Positions 51,868 to 61,584 of a DNA stretch of 64,000 nt are shown in pieces; position 1 is the first letter of the stretch, and each line of letters begins with the position of its first letter. The notes beneath the pieces were generated by a model. The model saw only the letters and a list, made by a program, of their open reading frames with translations. It made no database searches and had not been told where the DNA came from. Made by a program: the position numbers and the translations under genes. Origin of the DNA: Pantoea sp. SOD02 (GTDB lineage: Bacteria > Pseudomonadota > Gammaproteobacteria > Enterobacterales > Enterobacteriaceae); assembly GCF_024707505.1 (NCBI RefSeq), contig NZ_CP102604.1, positions 2,790,001 through 2,854,000 on the forward strand, in the 5' to 3' direction.

Positions 51868-52773
51868 ATGAATTTACTGTTTCCGCTGATCGCGGTGCTG
51901 ATCTGGTCGATCAACACTATCGTCAGCAAACTCTCGGCGGGAAGTATCGATCCTGCGGCGATCTCCTTCTATCGCTGGCTGCTGGCGCTGGTGGTGCTGG
52001 CACCGTTTTGCCTGCCGGGCGTGTGGCGCCATCGTCACACCATCAAAGCCAACGGCTGGCGATTGCTGATCCTCGGTCTGCTCGGCATGGTGCTGTATCA
52101 AAGCCTCGCTTATTACGCAGCGCACAGCGTTTCTGCGGTGATGATGGGGATTCTCGGCGCGACCATTCCGCTGCTGACCATTCTGCTCAGCCTGGTGGTG
52201 CTGCGCCTTGCACCGACGCGCGGCATTTTGATTGGCGGCTTGCTGTCGTTCGCCGGTTTGGTGTGGCTGGTGAGCGAAGGCAATCCGGCACAGTTGCTGA
52301 ATCAACGGCTTGGCAATGGTGAATTGATGATGCTGGCAGCGTCCACTTCCTACGCCTTGTACGGCGTGCTGACCAAACGCTGGGCGATTCCGCTGCCAAC
52401 CTGGCAAAGCCTGTATGTGCAGATTTTCTTTGGCGTGCTGCTGTTGCTGCCTGGCTTCCTGCATGCGCCGGATGTCACGCTCAATATGCACAATCTGCCG
52501 CTGGTGCTGTATGCCGGACTGTTTGCGTCGATCATCGCACCGTTCCTGTGGATCCTTGGCGTGCAGCGTCTGGGTGCCAGCACCACCAGCATTTTTATGA
52601 ATTTCGTACCGGCGTTTACTGCCATTATTGCCGTGATGTTCCTGCATGAGCAGCTACACGCCTATCACTGGATTGGCGGCGGCATGACGTTAGTTGGCGT
52701 TATTCTGGCGCAACGTCTGAAAACCCCGCTGCGTAAGCCACGTAGCGCGACCCTTGCCGATCCTGCTGCCTGA
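51868..52773 (+). CDS. EamA/DMT-family transporter
   Basis: 301 residues, ten membrane segments in two EamA repeats (about 1-140 and 150-285). Typical blocks are SFYRWLLALVVLAPFCLPG in the first half and GVQRLGASTTSIFMNFVPAF with VGVILAQRL in the second. Members export amino acids or small metabolites, or move nucleotide sugars; no substrate can be read here. Preceded by GAGGAG. Followed by a terminator-like hairpin. Confidence 0.9.
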   Translation: MNLLFPLIAVLIWSINTIVSKLSAGSIDPAAISFYRWLLALVVLAPFCLPGVWRHRHTIKANGWRLLILGLLGMVLYQSLAYYAAHSVSAVMMGILGATIPLLTILLSLVVLRLAPTRGILIGGLLSFAGLVWLVSEGNPAQLLNQRLGNGELMMLAASTSYALYGVLTKRWAIPLPTWQSLYVQIFFGVLLLLPGFLHAPDVTLNMHNLPLVLYAGLFASIIAPFLWILGVQRLGASTTSIFMNFVPAFTAIIAVMFLHEQLHAYHWIGGGMTLVGVILAQRLKTPLRKPRSATLADPAA

Positions 52774-52795
52774 TTTTATTATCCGGAAAGGCCGC

Positions 52796-52823
52796 AGCCC
52801 CCGTGGATTTCCTGGGGGCTTTT
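52796..52823 (+). terminator. Terminator after the EamA gene
   Basis: AGCCCCC (52796-52802) pairs with GGGGGCT (52814-52820), then TTTT. Short T-run, so moderate strength. Confidence 0.65.
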
Positions 52824-52885
52824 GCTATCATGTGGCCTCTTTTTTCCGGCGCACCCGGATCTGACCCGTTTTCAAGGATTCCGCC

Positions 52886-53917
52886 ATGCAACCTCTCAGC
52901 GGTCCCGGTGTGCCCGCGGGCGATCGTTCCCCTTTATCTCAGGCCACTGGCCCGACGCGTCCTGGCGGTCCAGCCGGTGAGCAGCCGCTCTCTCCTGCCC
53001 AGCGCACCACGCTGGAACGCCTAATCGTGCGCATTATGTCTTTGAGTACGCTGAAAGCGCCGGAGCTCTGGGCTGGCGTGCGGCATGAAGTCGGGGTGAA
53101 GAGTGAAGCGGAGCTGCAATCGCGCCACTTCCCGGCGGCGGAACAGCATCTCAATGGTCGCTTGACGCAAGTGCAAAACAGCCTCGCTACGCGCCAGCTG
53201 TTGCAGCAACTGCTGGAAAAATTGCCGCAGGGAAATAATCGCCAGGCGGTGAGCGAATTTATTCGTCAGCAGTTTAACCAAACGGTGTTGAGCGCGTTGT
53301 CGCAGGATCAGCTGCGTCAGGTGCTGACCATGTTGCAAAACGGCCAGATGGCGATCCCGCAGCCGCAGCAAACGCGCGTGTCCGATCGCAGCTTGCTGCC
53401 GGCAGAACAGCAATCACTGAATCAGCAGGTTACGCGTCTTGCAGCGAAAACCGGTGAATCGCCGGTGAAATTGCTGGCCGATACGCTGAAGCTGGTGCAT
53501 CTGAAAAGTGGCGATCCGATTCCATCACGCCACTTCCCACTGCTGACGCAATATTTGCAGGTGCGTCAGACGCTGGCTCAGCACAGTGCGCCGACTTTGC
53601 AGATGCTGGAAACCTCGCTGCGCCAGCCGTTAACCCACGATGAGCAGCGACTGCTGGAAGATTACAGCCAGCAACGTTTCCAGGCGCTGCCGACCACCGT
53701 GCTGACGCCAGCGCAGACGCAGGATCTGCTGAATCTGCTGTTTAGCCGCCGCGCCGAGAAACTGCATGAGCAGCCGCTGGCCGATAGCCAAATTCGTCCG
53801 CAGCCAATCTGGTCGCCGTTTATCCAGATGCTGCCGCAGCCGCTGGCCCAGCGCCCGGCACTCACGCTGATTGCCGGTATCTTCTTGTTCATCTTCCTGC
53901 TGTGGCTGTTTATCTAG
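52886..53917 (+). CDS. flk: Flagella biosynthesis regulator Flk (RflH)
   Basis: 343 residues. Pro/Gly-rich N-terminus (1-35), a long helical cytoplasmic region, and a single C-terminal membrane anchor (about 322-343, ALTLIAGIFLFIFLLWLFI), the layout of Flk. Flk guards the timing of late flagellar substrate export (FlgM) until rings are complete. E. coli has it in the same pdxB-flk-yfcJ-fabB order. The stop codon overlaps the convergent rhodanese stop inside a CTAG. Confidence 0.93.
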   Translation: MQPLSGPGVPAGDRSPLSQATGPTRPGGPAGEQPLSPAQRTTLERLIVRIMSLSTLKAPELWAGVRHEVGVKSEAELQSRHFPAAEQHLNGRLTQVQNSLATRQLLQQLLEKLPQGNNRQAVSEFIRQQFNQTVLSALSQDQLRQVLTMLQNGQMAIPQPQQTRVSDRSLLPAEQQSLNQQVTRLAAKTGESPVKLLADTLKLVHLKSGDPIPSRHFPLLTQYLQVRQTLAQHSAPTLQMLETSLRQPLTHDEQRLLEDYSQQRFQALPTTVLTPAQTQDLLNLLFSRRAEKLHEQPLADSQIRPQPIWSPFIQMLPQPLAQRPALTLIAGIFLFIFLLWLFI

Positions 53918-54357
53918 CAGCCGCAGTTGGCAGCGGGCGTGGCGTGCGGCCATTCACCCGCTGCCGCGCCCCACGCCATTGGATGGCCATCGCGCTTCCA
54001 GAAATCCAGCCCGCCAATTAACTCCTTGACCTGAAAACCCAGCGACGCCAGCTTGAGCGCAGCTTTGGTTGAACCGTTACAACCGATGCCGTCGCAATAG
54101 GTGATGTAAACTTTGCTGCGATCAAGATGCGCAGTGGATTCCGCATTCATGGTGCGATGCGGAAACGAAAGTGCACCGCAAATATGGCCAGCCTGATACA
54201 CCTCGTCAGAACGCGCATCAATCACCACGATTTCCGTGATGCCCTGCGCCAGATCCTCCGCTAAATCCCACGCATCGGTGTAGTACGCCAGTTTATGTTG
54301 CAGATACGCCACGCTTTCACTGGCGCTGGCTGGAGCAATTTTTAAGACCGCTGACAT
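53914..54357 (-). CDS. Rhodanese-domain protein
   Basis: 147 residues, one rhodanese (sulfurtransferase) domain from about 35 to 135: VVIDARSDEVYQAGHICGAL and the active-site loop YCDGIGCNGSTKAA, with catalytic Cys88 and a second Cys93 in the loop. Instead of a basic residue at loop end there is Asn94. The C-terminus carries an extra CGC. It is transcribed away from a MocR-type regulator 86 bases off, which probably controls it. Not present at this site in E. coli. Confidence 0.88.
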   Translation of the reverse strand: MSAVLKIAPASASESVAYLQHKLAYYTDAWDLAEDLAQGITEIVVIDARSDEVYQAGHICGALSFPHRTMNAESTAHLDRSKVYITYCDGIGCNGSTKAALKLASLGFQVKELIGGLDFWKRDGHPMAWGAAAGEWPHATPAANCGC

Positions 54358-54443
54358 CGCATTCTCCTGTTATGATTTTCAGCTAGTTTACGGCAAAGTG
54401 GTCTGCATATTGATACCACTTCCAGCATAGTGATAAGACCATT

Positions 54444-55880
54444 GTGACCACTTCATTTCTCGCGCTGTTTAGCCATCAAACTCAGGGCGGTTTGCGTGAG
54501 CGATTGTGCAATACCTTGCGTCAGGCCATCGCCAACGGGCATCTGCGGCATGAGCAGAAGTTGCCGTCCAGCCGCCAGTTAGCCAGCGATTTATCGCTGT
54601 CGCGCGTCACGGTGGAGGCAGCTTACGCGCAGTTAGAGAGCGAAGGTTATCTGCAGCGTCACGCTGGGCGAGGAACTTTTGTTTCGATTCGCATGGCATC
54701 GCCCATGCAGAAACCTCGCATCGAGCGATCACCGCACTTTTCCCAGCGCGGCCAGCAGGTTTTGGCAACCGGCGGCTGTCAGGATCCGCCCTTTCCTCAC
54801 GCCTTTGCCGCCGGTTCGCCCGAGTTACGCGCTTTCCCGCACGCGCAGTGGCGTCGCATCAGCAATCAGGTTCAGCGCTCGATGGGCAGCAAAGTGATGG
54901 GTTACGGCGATCCGCTTGGATTGCCCTCGCTGCGGCAAGCGGTGGCGGATTATCTGGCGCTGTCGCGCGGCGTACGCTGCACGGCGGAGCAAGTGGTGAT
55001 CCTCACCAGCTCGCAGCAGGCGCTACAGTTGCTGGCGCTGATGTTCCTCGATGCGGGTGACGAAGTGTGGCTGGAAGAGCCGGGTTATCCCGGCGCGCGT
55101 AATGCGTTTCTTGCCGCCGGAGCGCGCTGTCGCGCGATGCCGCTGGATGCTGAAGGTGCAATGCCGCTGAGCGGCAGCGCGAAATTGGTCTATCTGACAC
55201 CGGCGCATCACTATCCCACCGGCACAGCCATGAGCCTGGCGCGGCGCTTGCAGTGGCTGGCGTGGGCGCAACAGCAGGATAGCTGGCTGATAGAGGACGA
55301 TTACGACAGCGAATTTCACTACGACGATCGCCCCGCTCCGGCACTGCAAGGGTTAGCAGCGGATGGTCGGGTAATTTGCCTTGGTACCTTTTCCAAAACG
55401 CTGTTCCCATCGCTGCGACTGGCGTGGATGGTGGTGCCGCCACAACTGGTGGAGCCGTTGGGCCGCGCGCGCAGCGTGATGGATGGTCACAGCGCGTTGC
55501 TGCCGCAGGCGATTTGCGCAGAGTTTCTGCAGCAAGGCCATTTCGCCAGCCATTTGCGCCTGATGCGCCAACTCTATCGCAGCCGACGTGACTGCTTGCT
55601 GGCGCAAATTGAAACGCGCCTACAACCGTGGCTCCAACCGCTGCCAGCGGCGGGCGGCTTACAGTTGACGGTACAGCTGTTGCAAGGAGATGAAGCGCGA
55701 CTCACGCAACAAGCCAGCGAAGTCGGATTGCTGCTGCCGCGCCTGTCGCCGCTTTATGCCGGTGAAGTGCAGCAAGCGGGCTGGCTACTGGGCTTTGCAG
55801 CGCTGACGCCCGGTGAGATTGTCAGCGCCTGCGATAAGCTGGTTACGCTGTTGTCGCACTCCGCGCAAACGTCCAGGTGA
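54444..55880 (+). CDS. MocR-family (GntR-aminotransferase) regulator, PdxR-like
   Basis: 478 residues. N-terminal GntR winged helix (about 15-80: [40 protein letters not shown]), then an aminotransferase-fold domain (about 115-470) with [34 protein letters not shown] and the PLP lysine K318 in [15 protein letters not shown]. MocR proteins sense PLP or an amino-PLP adduct and regulate divergent genes. The divergent neighbour is the rhodanese. The start is TTG or GTG-like: the frame opens with a GTG at 54444 after GATAAGACCATT, which gives no strong ribosome site, so the exact start is less certain. 3' end overlaps yfcJ by 38 bases. Confidence 0.88.
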   Translation: MTTSFLALFSHQTQGGLRERLCNTLRQAIANGHLRHEQKLPSSRQLASDLSLSRVTVEAAYAQLESEGYLQRHAGRGTFVSIRMASPMQKPRIERSPHFSQRGQQVLATGGCQDPPFPHAFAAGSPELRAFPHAQWRRISNQVQRSMGSKVMGYGDPLGLPSLRQAVADYLALSRGVRCTAEQVVILTSSQQALQLLALMFLDAGDEVWLEEPGYPGARNAFLAAGARCRAMPLDAEGAMPLSGSAKLVYLTPAHHYPTGTAMSLARRLQWLAWAQQQDSWLIEDDYDSEFHYDDRPAPALQGLAADGRVICLGTFSKTLFPSLRLAWMVVPPQLVEPLGRARSVMDGHSALLPQAICAEFLQQGHFASHLRLMRQLYRSRRDCLLAQIETRLQPWLQPLPAAGGLQLTVQLLQGDEARLTQQASEVGLLLPRLSPLYAGEVQQAGWLLGFAALTPGEIVSACDKLVTLLSHSAQTSR

Positions 55881-57024
55881 CCAGAATGCCCAGCGCCGCA
55901 CAACAGGCACCCGCGGCATAGACCGAGCCGTAACCCAACGCCGTCGCCAGCAAGCCGGTCAACGGGCCGCTGGCACCGTAGGCGATATCCTGAAACGCCG
56001 AGAAACCGCCGAGCGCGGTGCCGCGAATCTGTGGCGATACGCGCTTAATCACTTCGACGCCCAGCGCCGGGAAGATCAGCGAGCAGCCGCAGCCGGTCAG
56101 GGCCGCGCCAATCAGCGCCATCCAGCCAGAACTGGCGAACGCCAGCAGCAGCAGACCGGCGGTTTCCACCAGCAAAGAGACCATCGCCACTTTTACGCCG
56201 CCGTGTCGATCCGGCAAGCCGCCAAAGAACACGCGCACCAGCACAAACGCACAGCCAAAAGCGGTCAGCGCGAAACCGGCATTGCCCCAATTTTCTGCAG
56301 CAAAATAGAGTGACGTAAAGGTGCCGATTACCGCAAAGCCGGTGCCCTGCAGCGCCAGCGCCAATCCCGGCTGAAAGATAATCTTCACTACGCTGAACAG
56401 CGATGGCCGCTCGCCACCGGCGACCGGCACTTTACCAATCCAGCTGTTGATCCCCAGCGCCAACAACGGCAGAACCAGCGCGACAGCGCCCAACGCAGCA
56501 AAGCCGCCGTACTGATTGATCAGCAAGCCGAGCGGTGCGCCAGCCGCCAGCGATCCGTAAATCGCCATGCCATTCCACGACATCACTAATCCGGAACGTT
56601 TGCTACCCACCAATCCCATGCCCCATGTCAGATTGCCGGTCAGCAGCAGGCTTTCGCCGAATCCTAACAGCAAGCGCCCTATCGCCAGCAAACCAAACTT
56701 CGTCCACGGAGAAACCGGTAACAACGCCGCCGCCAGATACGCAACGCCCACCAGCGCGATGGCCAGCATGCCGTGCTGGGTGGTGAGTTTTGCACCGTGC
56801 TGATCGGCACGACGTCCGGCAAAGCTGCGCGTTAACAACGTGGCAAAGAACTGAATCCCCACCGCCACGCCAACCATCAGGTTGCTCATGCCGAGTTCAT
56901 GATGGACATATAGCGGGATCACCGGCAGCGCGAGGCCAGCGGTCAGATAAGTGAGGAACACCGCAAATGAGGTGCAGGCCAGCGGCATAACGGATTGCGT
57001 CTGCGCGTCAGCAGTCGTGGTCAT
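55843..57024 (-). CDS. yfcJ: MFS transporter YfcJ
   Basis: 393 residues, twelve membrane segments, strongly similar in layout to E. coli YfcJ (392): [37 protein letters not shown] (MFS loop motif), [20 protein letters not shown] and [20 protein letters not shown]. YfcJ/YhhS group members are drug/metabolite exporters (arabinose-type efflux subfamily); the substrate is uncertain. Convergent and overlapping with the MocR gene, an arrangement not present in E. coli. Confidence 0.93.
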   Translation of the reverse strand: MTTTADAQTQSVMPLACTSFAVFLTYLTAGLALPVIPLYVHHELGMSNLMVGVAVGIQFFATLLTRSFAGRRADQHGAKLTTQHGMLAIALVGVAYLAAALLPVSPWTKFGLLAIGRLLLGFGESLLLTGNLTWGMGLVGSKRSGLVMSWNGMAIYGSLAAGAPLGLLINQYGGFAALGAVALVLPLLALGINSWIGKVPVAGGERPSLFSVVKIIFQPGLALALQGTGFAVIGTFTSLYFAAENWGNAGFALTAFGCAFVLVRVFFGGLPDRHGGVKVAMVSLLVETAGLLLLAFASSGWMALIGAALTGCGCSLIFPALGVEVIKRVSPQIRGTALGGFSAFQDIAYGASGPLTGLLATALGYGSVYAAGACCAALGILVTWTFARSATTA

Positions 57025-57159
57025 GATGGGTCAAACTCCTTGTACTAACCAGACACGCGCTTGCTGCCAAAACAGAAACGGGATATTTGGTTCACGTTAG
57101 TGTGAAGTGATAATTTTATTTCGGATGGAGTGAGAGTTTAGGCAAGCAGGAGGTGGATT

Positions 57160-57193
57160 GTCAAAAACAACAAAGGCCGGATAACCGGCCCTT
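57160..57193 (-). terminator. Terminator of fabB
   Basis: GGCCGG (57175-57180) pairs with CCGGCC (57185-57190), ATAA loop, followed on the minus strand by TTTGTTGTTTTTG. The palindromic repeat copy C lies between it and the fabB stop. Confidence 0.85.
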
Positions 57194-57214
57194 GTGATAT
57201 TGCTGGCATAATTA

Positions 57215-57238
57215 GGTCGCCATGAATGGCGACCCTAC
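57215..57238 (-). repeat. GTAG-headed palindromic repeat, copy C (after fabB)
   Basis: On the minus strand: GTAG, GGTCGCCA, loop TTCA, TGGCGACC. Its GTAG head is four bases from the fabB stop codon. The unit is flanked by an 8-base direct repeat TGCTGGCA (57201-57208, 57246-57253). Confidence 0.85.
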
Positions 57239-57242
57239 GGGA

Positions 57243-58463
57243 TTATGCTGGCAACTTACGCATGGTAAGAGTTGCGTTAGTTCCGCCAAAACCAAAGCTG
57301 TTCGACATCACGGTGGTCAGCGCTTTTTCAGTTGGCTTGGTCACGATGTTCAGACCTTTACCCGCTTCATCCAGCTCTTCCACGTTGATGCTTGGTGCGA
57401 TGAAACCGTGCTCCAGCATCAGCAAGGTGTAGATCGCTTCCTGCACGCCCGCCGCACCCAGTGAGTGACCGGTCATAGCTTTGGTGGCAGACAGTGATGG
57501 GCAGTTATCGCCGAACACTTCACGAATAGCACCCAGCTCTTTCACATCACCAACTGGCGTAGAAGTGCCGTGGGTGTTGAGGTAATCGATTGGGGTATCG
57601 AGACCTTGCATCGCCATCTTCATGCAGCGCACTGCGCCTTCGCCTGAAGGAGCAACCATATCTGCGCCATCAGAGGTTGCGCCGTAGCCAACGATCTCAG
57701 CGTAGATGTGTGCACCACGTGCCAGAGCGTGTTCCAGCTCTTCAACCACCACCATACCGCCGCCGCCAGCGATGACGAAGCCGTCACGGTTGGCATCGTA
57801 AGTACGTGAGGCTTTTTCTGGGGTTTCGTTGTACTTGGTCGACAGTGCGCCCATCGCATCGAACTCACAGGCCATTTCCCAGCTCAGCTCTTCGCCGCCG
57901 CCAGCAAAAACGATGTCCTGTTTGCCCAGTTGAATCTGCTCAACCGCGTTACCGATGCAGTGTGCAGAAGTGGCACAGGCTGAACTGATTGAGTAGTTCA
58001 CGCCGTGAATTTTGAACGGGGTTGCCAGGCAAGCAGACACGCCTGAACCCATCGCTTTGGTCACCACATAAGGACCGACCGCTTTCAGGCCGCGTGGGCT
58101 ACGCATCGCGTCAGCTCCAAACACCTGATAACGCGGAGAACCGCCGCCAGAACCAGCAATCAAACCGACACGTGGATTCTGCTGATACTGCTCTTCAGTC
58201 AGGCCAGAATCTTTGATCGCTTCGGCCATGGAAAGGTAAGCATAAATAGAGGCATCACTCATAAAACGCACGATTTTGCGATCGATGAGCCCGTTGGTAT
58301 CCAGTTTGACGTTGCCCCATACGTGGCTGCGCATACCGGCATCTCTCATCTCTTCAGAGAAAGTAATACCGGAACGGCCTTCACGCAGAGAAGCCAGCAC
58401 TTCTTGCTGGTTATTACCAATGCTGGAAACAATACCCAGGCCAGTAATCACTGCACGTTTCAT
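57243..58463 (-). CDS. fabB: Beta-ketoacyl-ACP synthase I FabB
   Basis: 406 residues. Thiolase-fold condensing enzyme with catalytic Cys163 ([15 protein letters not shown]) and histidines in [14 protein letters not shown] and [15 protein letters not shown]. Elongates acyl-ACP and is essential for unsaturated fatty acid synthesis. Its promoter carries FadR- and FabR-like sites. The C-terminus ends RKLPA, where E. coli has RKLKD. Confidence 0.98.
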   Translation of the reverse strand: MKRAVITGLGIVSSIGNNQQEVLASLREGRSGITFSEEMRDAGMRSHVWGNVKLDTNGLIDRKIVRFMSDASIYAYLSMAEAIKDSGLTEEQYQQNPRVGLIAGSGGGSPRYQVFGADAMRSPRGLKAVGPYVVTKAMGSGVSACLATPFKIHGVNYSISSACATSAHCIGNAVEQIQLGKQDIVFAGGGEELSWEMACEFDAMGALSTKYNETPEKASRTYDANRDGFVIAGGGGMVVVEELEHALARGAHIYAEIVGYGATSDGADMVAPSGEGAVRCMKMAMQGLDTPIDYLNTHGTSTPVGDVKELGAIREVFGDNCPSLSATKAMTGHSLGAAGVQEAIYTLLMLEHGFIAPSINVEELDEAGKGLNIVTKPTEKALTTVMSNSFGFGGTNATLTMRKLPA

Positions 58464-58499
58464 TCAATAATCCTCGTTCCACATATTTGGATGACGTGC

Positions 58500-58540
58500 A
58501 CTCTAGCGTACAGTTGTAAGCCGAACAAGTCCGATCAGCC
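58500..58540 (-). promoter_or_regulatory. fabB promoter with FadR and FabR sites
   Basis: On the minus strand TTGTTC (58528-58523), 17-base spacer, TAGAGT (58505-58500). Overlapping the -35, CTGATCGGACTTGTT (58538-58524) matches the FadR consensus CTGGTCNGACCTGTT with two mismatches. In the spacer, GCTTACAACTGTACGC (58521-58506) is the near-palindrome expected for FabR. FadR activates and FabR represses fabB in E. coli. Confidence 0.7.
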
Positions 58541-58617
58541 ATTTCCCTTTGTAAATTTGCGTCATGTGACGTCTATCGCTAAACTCGCGCCACTGCCTCA
58601 AATATGAGCCTTTCCCC

Positions 58618-60630
58618 GTGAAATTAACCCCGGTTGAACACGCCCAAATAAACTGGAATGAACAGGGTACACCTGTGTCCCGAGCGTTCGGCGACGTCTA
58701 TTTCTCCAACGATAATGGACTGGAGGAAACGCGCTACGTGTTCCTCGATGGCAACCACATTCCACACCGTTTTGCCGCACATGCGCGCGATTTATTTATT
58801 GTCGCTGAGAGCGGTTTTGGGACTGGTCTGAACTTTCTCACCCTGTGGCAAGCCTTCGATCGCTTCCGTAATGAGCAACCCAACGCCACTTTGCAGCGTC
58901 TGCACTTTATCAGCTGCGAGAAATTTCCGCTGACGCACGCCGATCTTGCTGCCGCACATGCCCATTGGCCGGAGCTGCTGCCGTGGGCCGAACAGCTGCA
59001 ACAGCAGTGGCCGCAGGCGTTGCCGGGCTGTCAGCGCCTGCTGTTTAACGGCGGCGAAGTCACGCTGGATCTCTGGCTTGGTGATATTAACGCGCTAATT
59101 CACACCTTTGATGACAGTCTCAATCGTCAGGTGGATGCATGGTTCCTTGATGGCTTCGCGCCAGCGAAAAATCCGGAGATGTGGACGCCAGAGCTGTTCT
59201 CCGCGATGGCGCGCCTCGCCCGTCCGGGCGGCACGTTGGCGACCTTCACCGCATCGGGGTTTGTACGGCGCGGGCTGCAGGACGCCGGTTTCAGCATGCA
59301 GAAGCGCAAAGGCTTTGGTCACAAGCGTGAAATGCTGGTCGGCGTAATGGAACAGGCTGCAGAATTGCCGCACAGCCAGCCGTGGTATGCGCGCCCGCCG
59401 GCCAGCAGCCAGGATGTGGCGCTGATAGGCGGCGGCGTCGCCAGTGCAGTATTGGCGCTGGCACTGTTGCGACGCGGTTGGCGCGTGACGCTCTATTGCG
59501 CCGATGACGCGCCCGCGCTGGGCGCATCCGGCAATCGTCAGGGCGCGCTCTATCCGCTGCTGAACCAGCACGATCCCGCGCTGGCCACCTTCTTCCCGGC
59601 GGCTTTTGGTTTTGCCCGACGTCTGTACGATCGGCTGCCAGTGGAGTTTGAACATGACTGGAGCGGCGTGTTGCAGCTGGGCTGGGATAGCAAAAGCGCG
59701 GAGAAAATCGCGCAGATGCTCAATATGGAACTGCCGCATGACATCGCGTACGGCGTTAATAAAGAAGAAGCGCAACAGCTGGCAGGCGTCGAACTCGGCG
59801 TCGGCGGGATTTTCTATCCGCAAGGCGGCTGGCTGTCGCCTTCTCAGCTAACCAGCAATTTGCTGGAATACGCGCAATCGCTGGGATTACGCCTTCACTG
59901 GCTGCATCGCGTCACGCAGTTAACGCACGATGAAGATCACTGGACGTTGCACTTTAGCCAGCAGCCACCAGTGCAGCATCCCCAAGTGGTACTGGCAAAT
60001 GGTCACGCGTTGCTGGAACTCGAGCAAAGCAAAATGCTGCCGGTCTACGCGGTGGCGGGACAGGTGAGCCACGCGCCGACCAATCCGTCATTAGGCGCGC
60101 TGCGCACCGTGCTGTGCTACGACGGCTATCTCACGCCGGTCAGCCCGAACTTTGCCACCCATTGCATCGGCGCTAGCTATCATCGCGGCGAAACCGCGAC
60201 GGATTTCCGCGCCGACGATCAGCAGGAGAATCGCCAGCGGCTGATCAACTGTTTGCCGGAAAGCCAATGGCCGCAGCAAGTTGATGTGTCAAATAACCAG
60301 GCGCGCAACGGCGTGCGCTGTGCCACGCGCGATCATCTGCCGATGAGCGGCAGCGTGCCAGATTATGACGCCACCCTGGCGCAGTATGCCGACTTGCCGG
60401 AACAGCGTGCGCGCGCTGCAAATGTGTCCGATGCGCCGGTACATAACGGTTTGTTTGTGTTGGGAGCACTAGGTTCGCGTGGCTTGTGCAGCGCACCGCT
60501 GGCGGCTGAAGTGCTGGCAGCGCAGATGAGCGGCGAACCGCAGCCGCTGGATGCTGCCACGCTGGCGGCGATGAATCCAAATCGCTACTGGGTACGAAAA
60601 CTGCTGAAGGGTAAAAAAGCGGGTCGATAA
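58618..60630 (+). CDS. mnmC: Bifunctional tRNA wobble-uridine modification enzyme MnmC
   Basis: 670 residues, starting with GTG at 58618 as the protein then begins [17 protein letters not shown], the family start. N-terminal methyltransferase (MnmC2, about 1-240: [33 protein letters not shown]) and C-terminal FAD oxidase (MnmC1, about 260-670: [35 protein letters not shown]). Converts cmnm5s2U34 through nm5 to mnm5s2U34 in tRNA. Divergent from fabB. Confidence 0.97.
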   Translation: MKLTPVEHAQINWNEQGTPVSRAFGDVYFSNDNGLEETRYVFLDGNHIPHRFAAHARDLFIVAESGFGTGLNFLTLWQAFDRFRNEQPNATLQRLHFISCEKFPLTHADLAAAHAHWPELLPWAEQLQQQWPQALPGCQRLLFNGGEVTLDLWLGDINALIHTFDDSLNRQVDAWFLDGFAPAKNPEMWTPELFSAMARLARPGGTLATFTASGFVRRGLQDAGFSMQKRKGFGHKREMLVGVMEQAAELPHSQPWYARPPASSQDVALIGGGVASAVLALALLRRGWRVTLYCADDAPALGASGNRQGALYPLLNQHDPALATFFPAAFGFARRLYDRLPVEFEHDWSGVLQLGWDSKSAEKIAQMLNMELPHDIAYGVNKEEAQQLAGVELGVGGIFYPQGGWLSPSQLTSNLLEYAQSLGLRLHWLHRVTQLTHDEDHWTLHFSQQPPVQHPQVVLANGHALLELEQSKMLPVYAVAGQVSHAPTNPSLGALRTVLCYDGYLTPVSPNFATHCIGASYHRGETATDFRADDQQENRQRLINCLPESQWPQQVDVSNNQARNGVRCATRDHLPMSGSVPDYDATLAQYADLPEQRARAANVSDAPVHNGLFVLGALGSRGLCSAPLAAEVLAAQMSGEPQPLDAATLAAMNPNRYWVRKLLKGKKAGR

Positions 60631-60635
60631 TCTGC

Positions 60636-60653
60636 GGGGCGAGCGATCGCCCC
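60636..60653. terminator. Hairpin between convergent mnmC and yfcL
   Basis: GGGGCGA (60636-60642) pairs with TCGCCCC (60647-60653) around a GCGA tetraloop. No U-run; it fills the 29-base gap between the two stop codons. Confidence 0.5.
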
Positions 60654-60659
60654 GAGACG

Positions 60660-60941
60660 TTAAGCGGTTTGACGTGCCTGCAGGAACAGATTGTCCCACA
60701 TGCCGGTGACCAGCGCCTGATCGCGTGGCGACAGTTCACCGGCAGCAATGGCTTTTTGCAGGCTGTTGGTAACGTGAGTTTGCAGCGCTTCCGGCGTGTG
60801 TTCACCGCTCAGCTCAATCTCCGCCACTGCCAGGGTCAGATGACCACGCAGATAGCCGCCCGCAAACAACTCGTCATCGCTGGCGTGATCGACCATATCG
60901 TCAATCAGGGCCAGAATTCGGGTTTCAAATTCTACGATCAT
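60660..60941 (-). CDS. yfcL: YfcL family protein
   Basis: 93 residues, one more than E. coli YfcL. The whole chain is the family domain, mostly helical and acidic, with [20 protein letters not shown] and [17 protein letters not shown]. No known function. Lies 30 bases after epmC in the same direction, so it is the likely last gene of that transcript. Confidence 0.93.
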   Translation of the reverse strand: MIVEFETRILALIDDMVDHASDDELFAGGYLRGHLTLAVAEIELSGEHTPEALQTHVTNSLQKAIAAGELSPRDQALVTGMWDNLFLQARQTA

Positions 60942-60971
60942 CTCTTCCTCTCTTCTTATAACCTTCGCGGA

Positions 60972-61517
60972 TTACAGATCTTCCGGCCAGGGGAATTGTG
61001 CCGCCGTCAGTGCCGGCGTGCCGTAATAATTCGTCAGTGCATCAATGAAACGGGCCGGTCGCAGCGGAATGCCCTGCTCCAGATACGTCATCACTTGCGC
61101 ATGAACCTTACGCTGAAACGCGATGCGATCTGGCTCACAATCGCCTTCGAGATTGTCACAACTGACGTTGAAGGGAAAGCCCGCCGCCACGCAGAACAAC
61201 CACTCCAGCGCCTGCGGTTTCACCTCAACCGATTCGAACTGGCTCTGCGTTTGCGCATCGCGTCCGTCCGGGCAATACCAATAACCAAAATCTACCAGCT
61301 TGCGGCGCGCTTCACCGGCAATGCACCAGTGGGAAATTTCATGTAGTCCGCTGGCGTAATAACCGTGCGCGAACACCACGCGATTCCACGGTGAGGTTTC
61401 ATCCGCTGGAAGATAAATAGGTTCGTCGTCGCCTTTAATTAGACGGGTCTGAAAATCGTCAACGAAGCAGCCATCAAAGATGGCAATCAGCTGATCGTAA
61501 TGGTGTGTTGTACTCAT
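60972..61517 (-). CDS. epmC: Elongation factor P hydroxylase EpmC (YfcM)
   Basis: 181 residues. The metal site is visible in VFAHGYYASGLHEISHWCIAG: H51, H59-E60 and H63. EpmC hydroxylates the beta-lysyl-lysine of EF-P after EpmA/EpmB act, finishing the modification that helps ribosomes through polyproline. The C-terminal half (FGYWYCPDGRDAQTQSQFESVEV) is nearly identical to E. coli. Confidence 0.96.
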   Translation of the reverse strand: MSTTHHYDQLIAIFDGCFVDDFQTRLIKGDDEPIYLPADETSPWNRVVFAHGYYASGLHEISHWCIAGEARRKLVDFGYWYCPDGRDAQTQSQFESVEVKPQALEWLFCVAAGFPFNVSCDNLEGDCEPDRIAFQRKVHAQVMTYLEQGIPLRPARFIDALTNYYGTPALTAAQFPWPEDL

Positions 61518-61530
61518 AATTTTTAATCTT

Positions 61531-61568
61531 TAAAAAAAACCGGCGCCATTGTCGCATTGGCAGCCGGT
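61531..61568 (-). terminator. Terminator of yfcA
   Basis: ACCGGC (61539-61544) pairs with GCCGGT (61563-61568), with an inner GCCA/TGGC extension, followed on the minus strand by eight U. It separates yfcA from epmC. Confidence 0.9.
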
Positions 61569-61584
61569 CTTGACGAGTGTTGGA

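Noticed and set aside
51874..52647. 257-codon minus-strand ORF inside the EamA gene
   Set aside because: His/Gln-rich composition typical of an antisense frame of a membrane protein gene.
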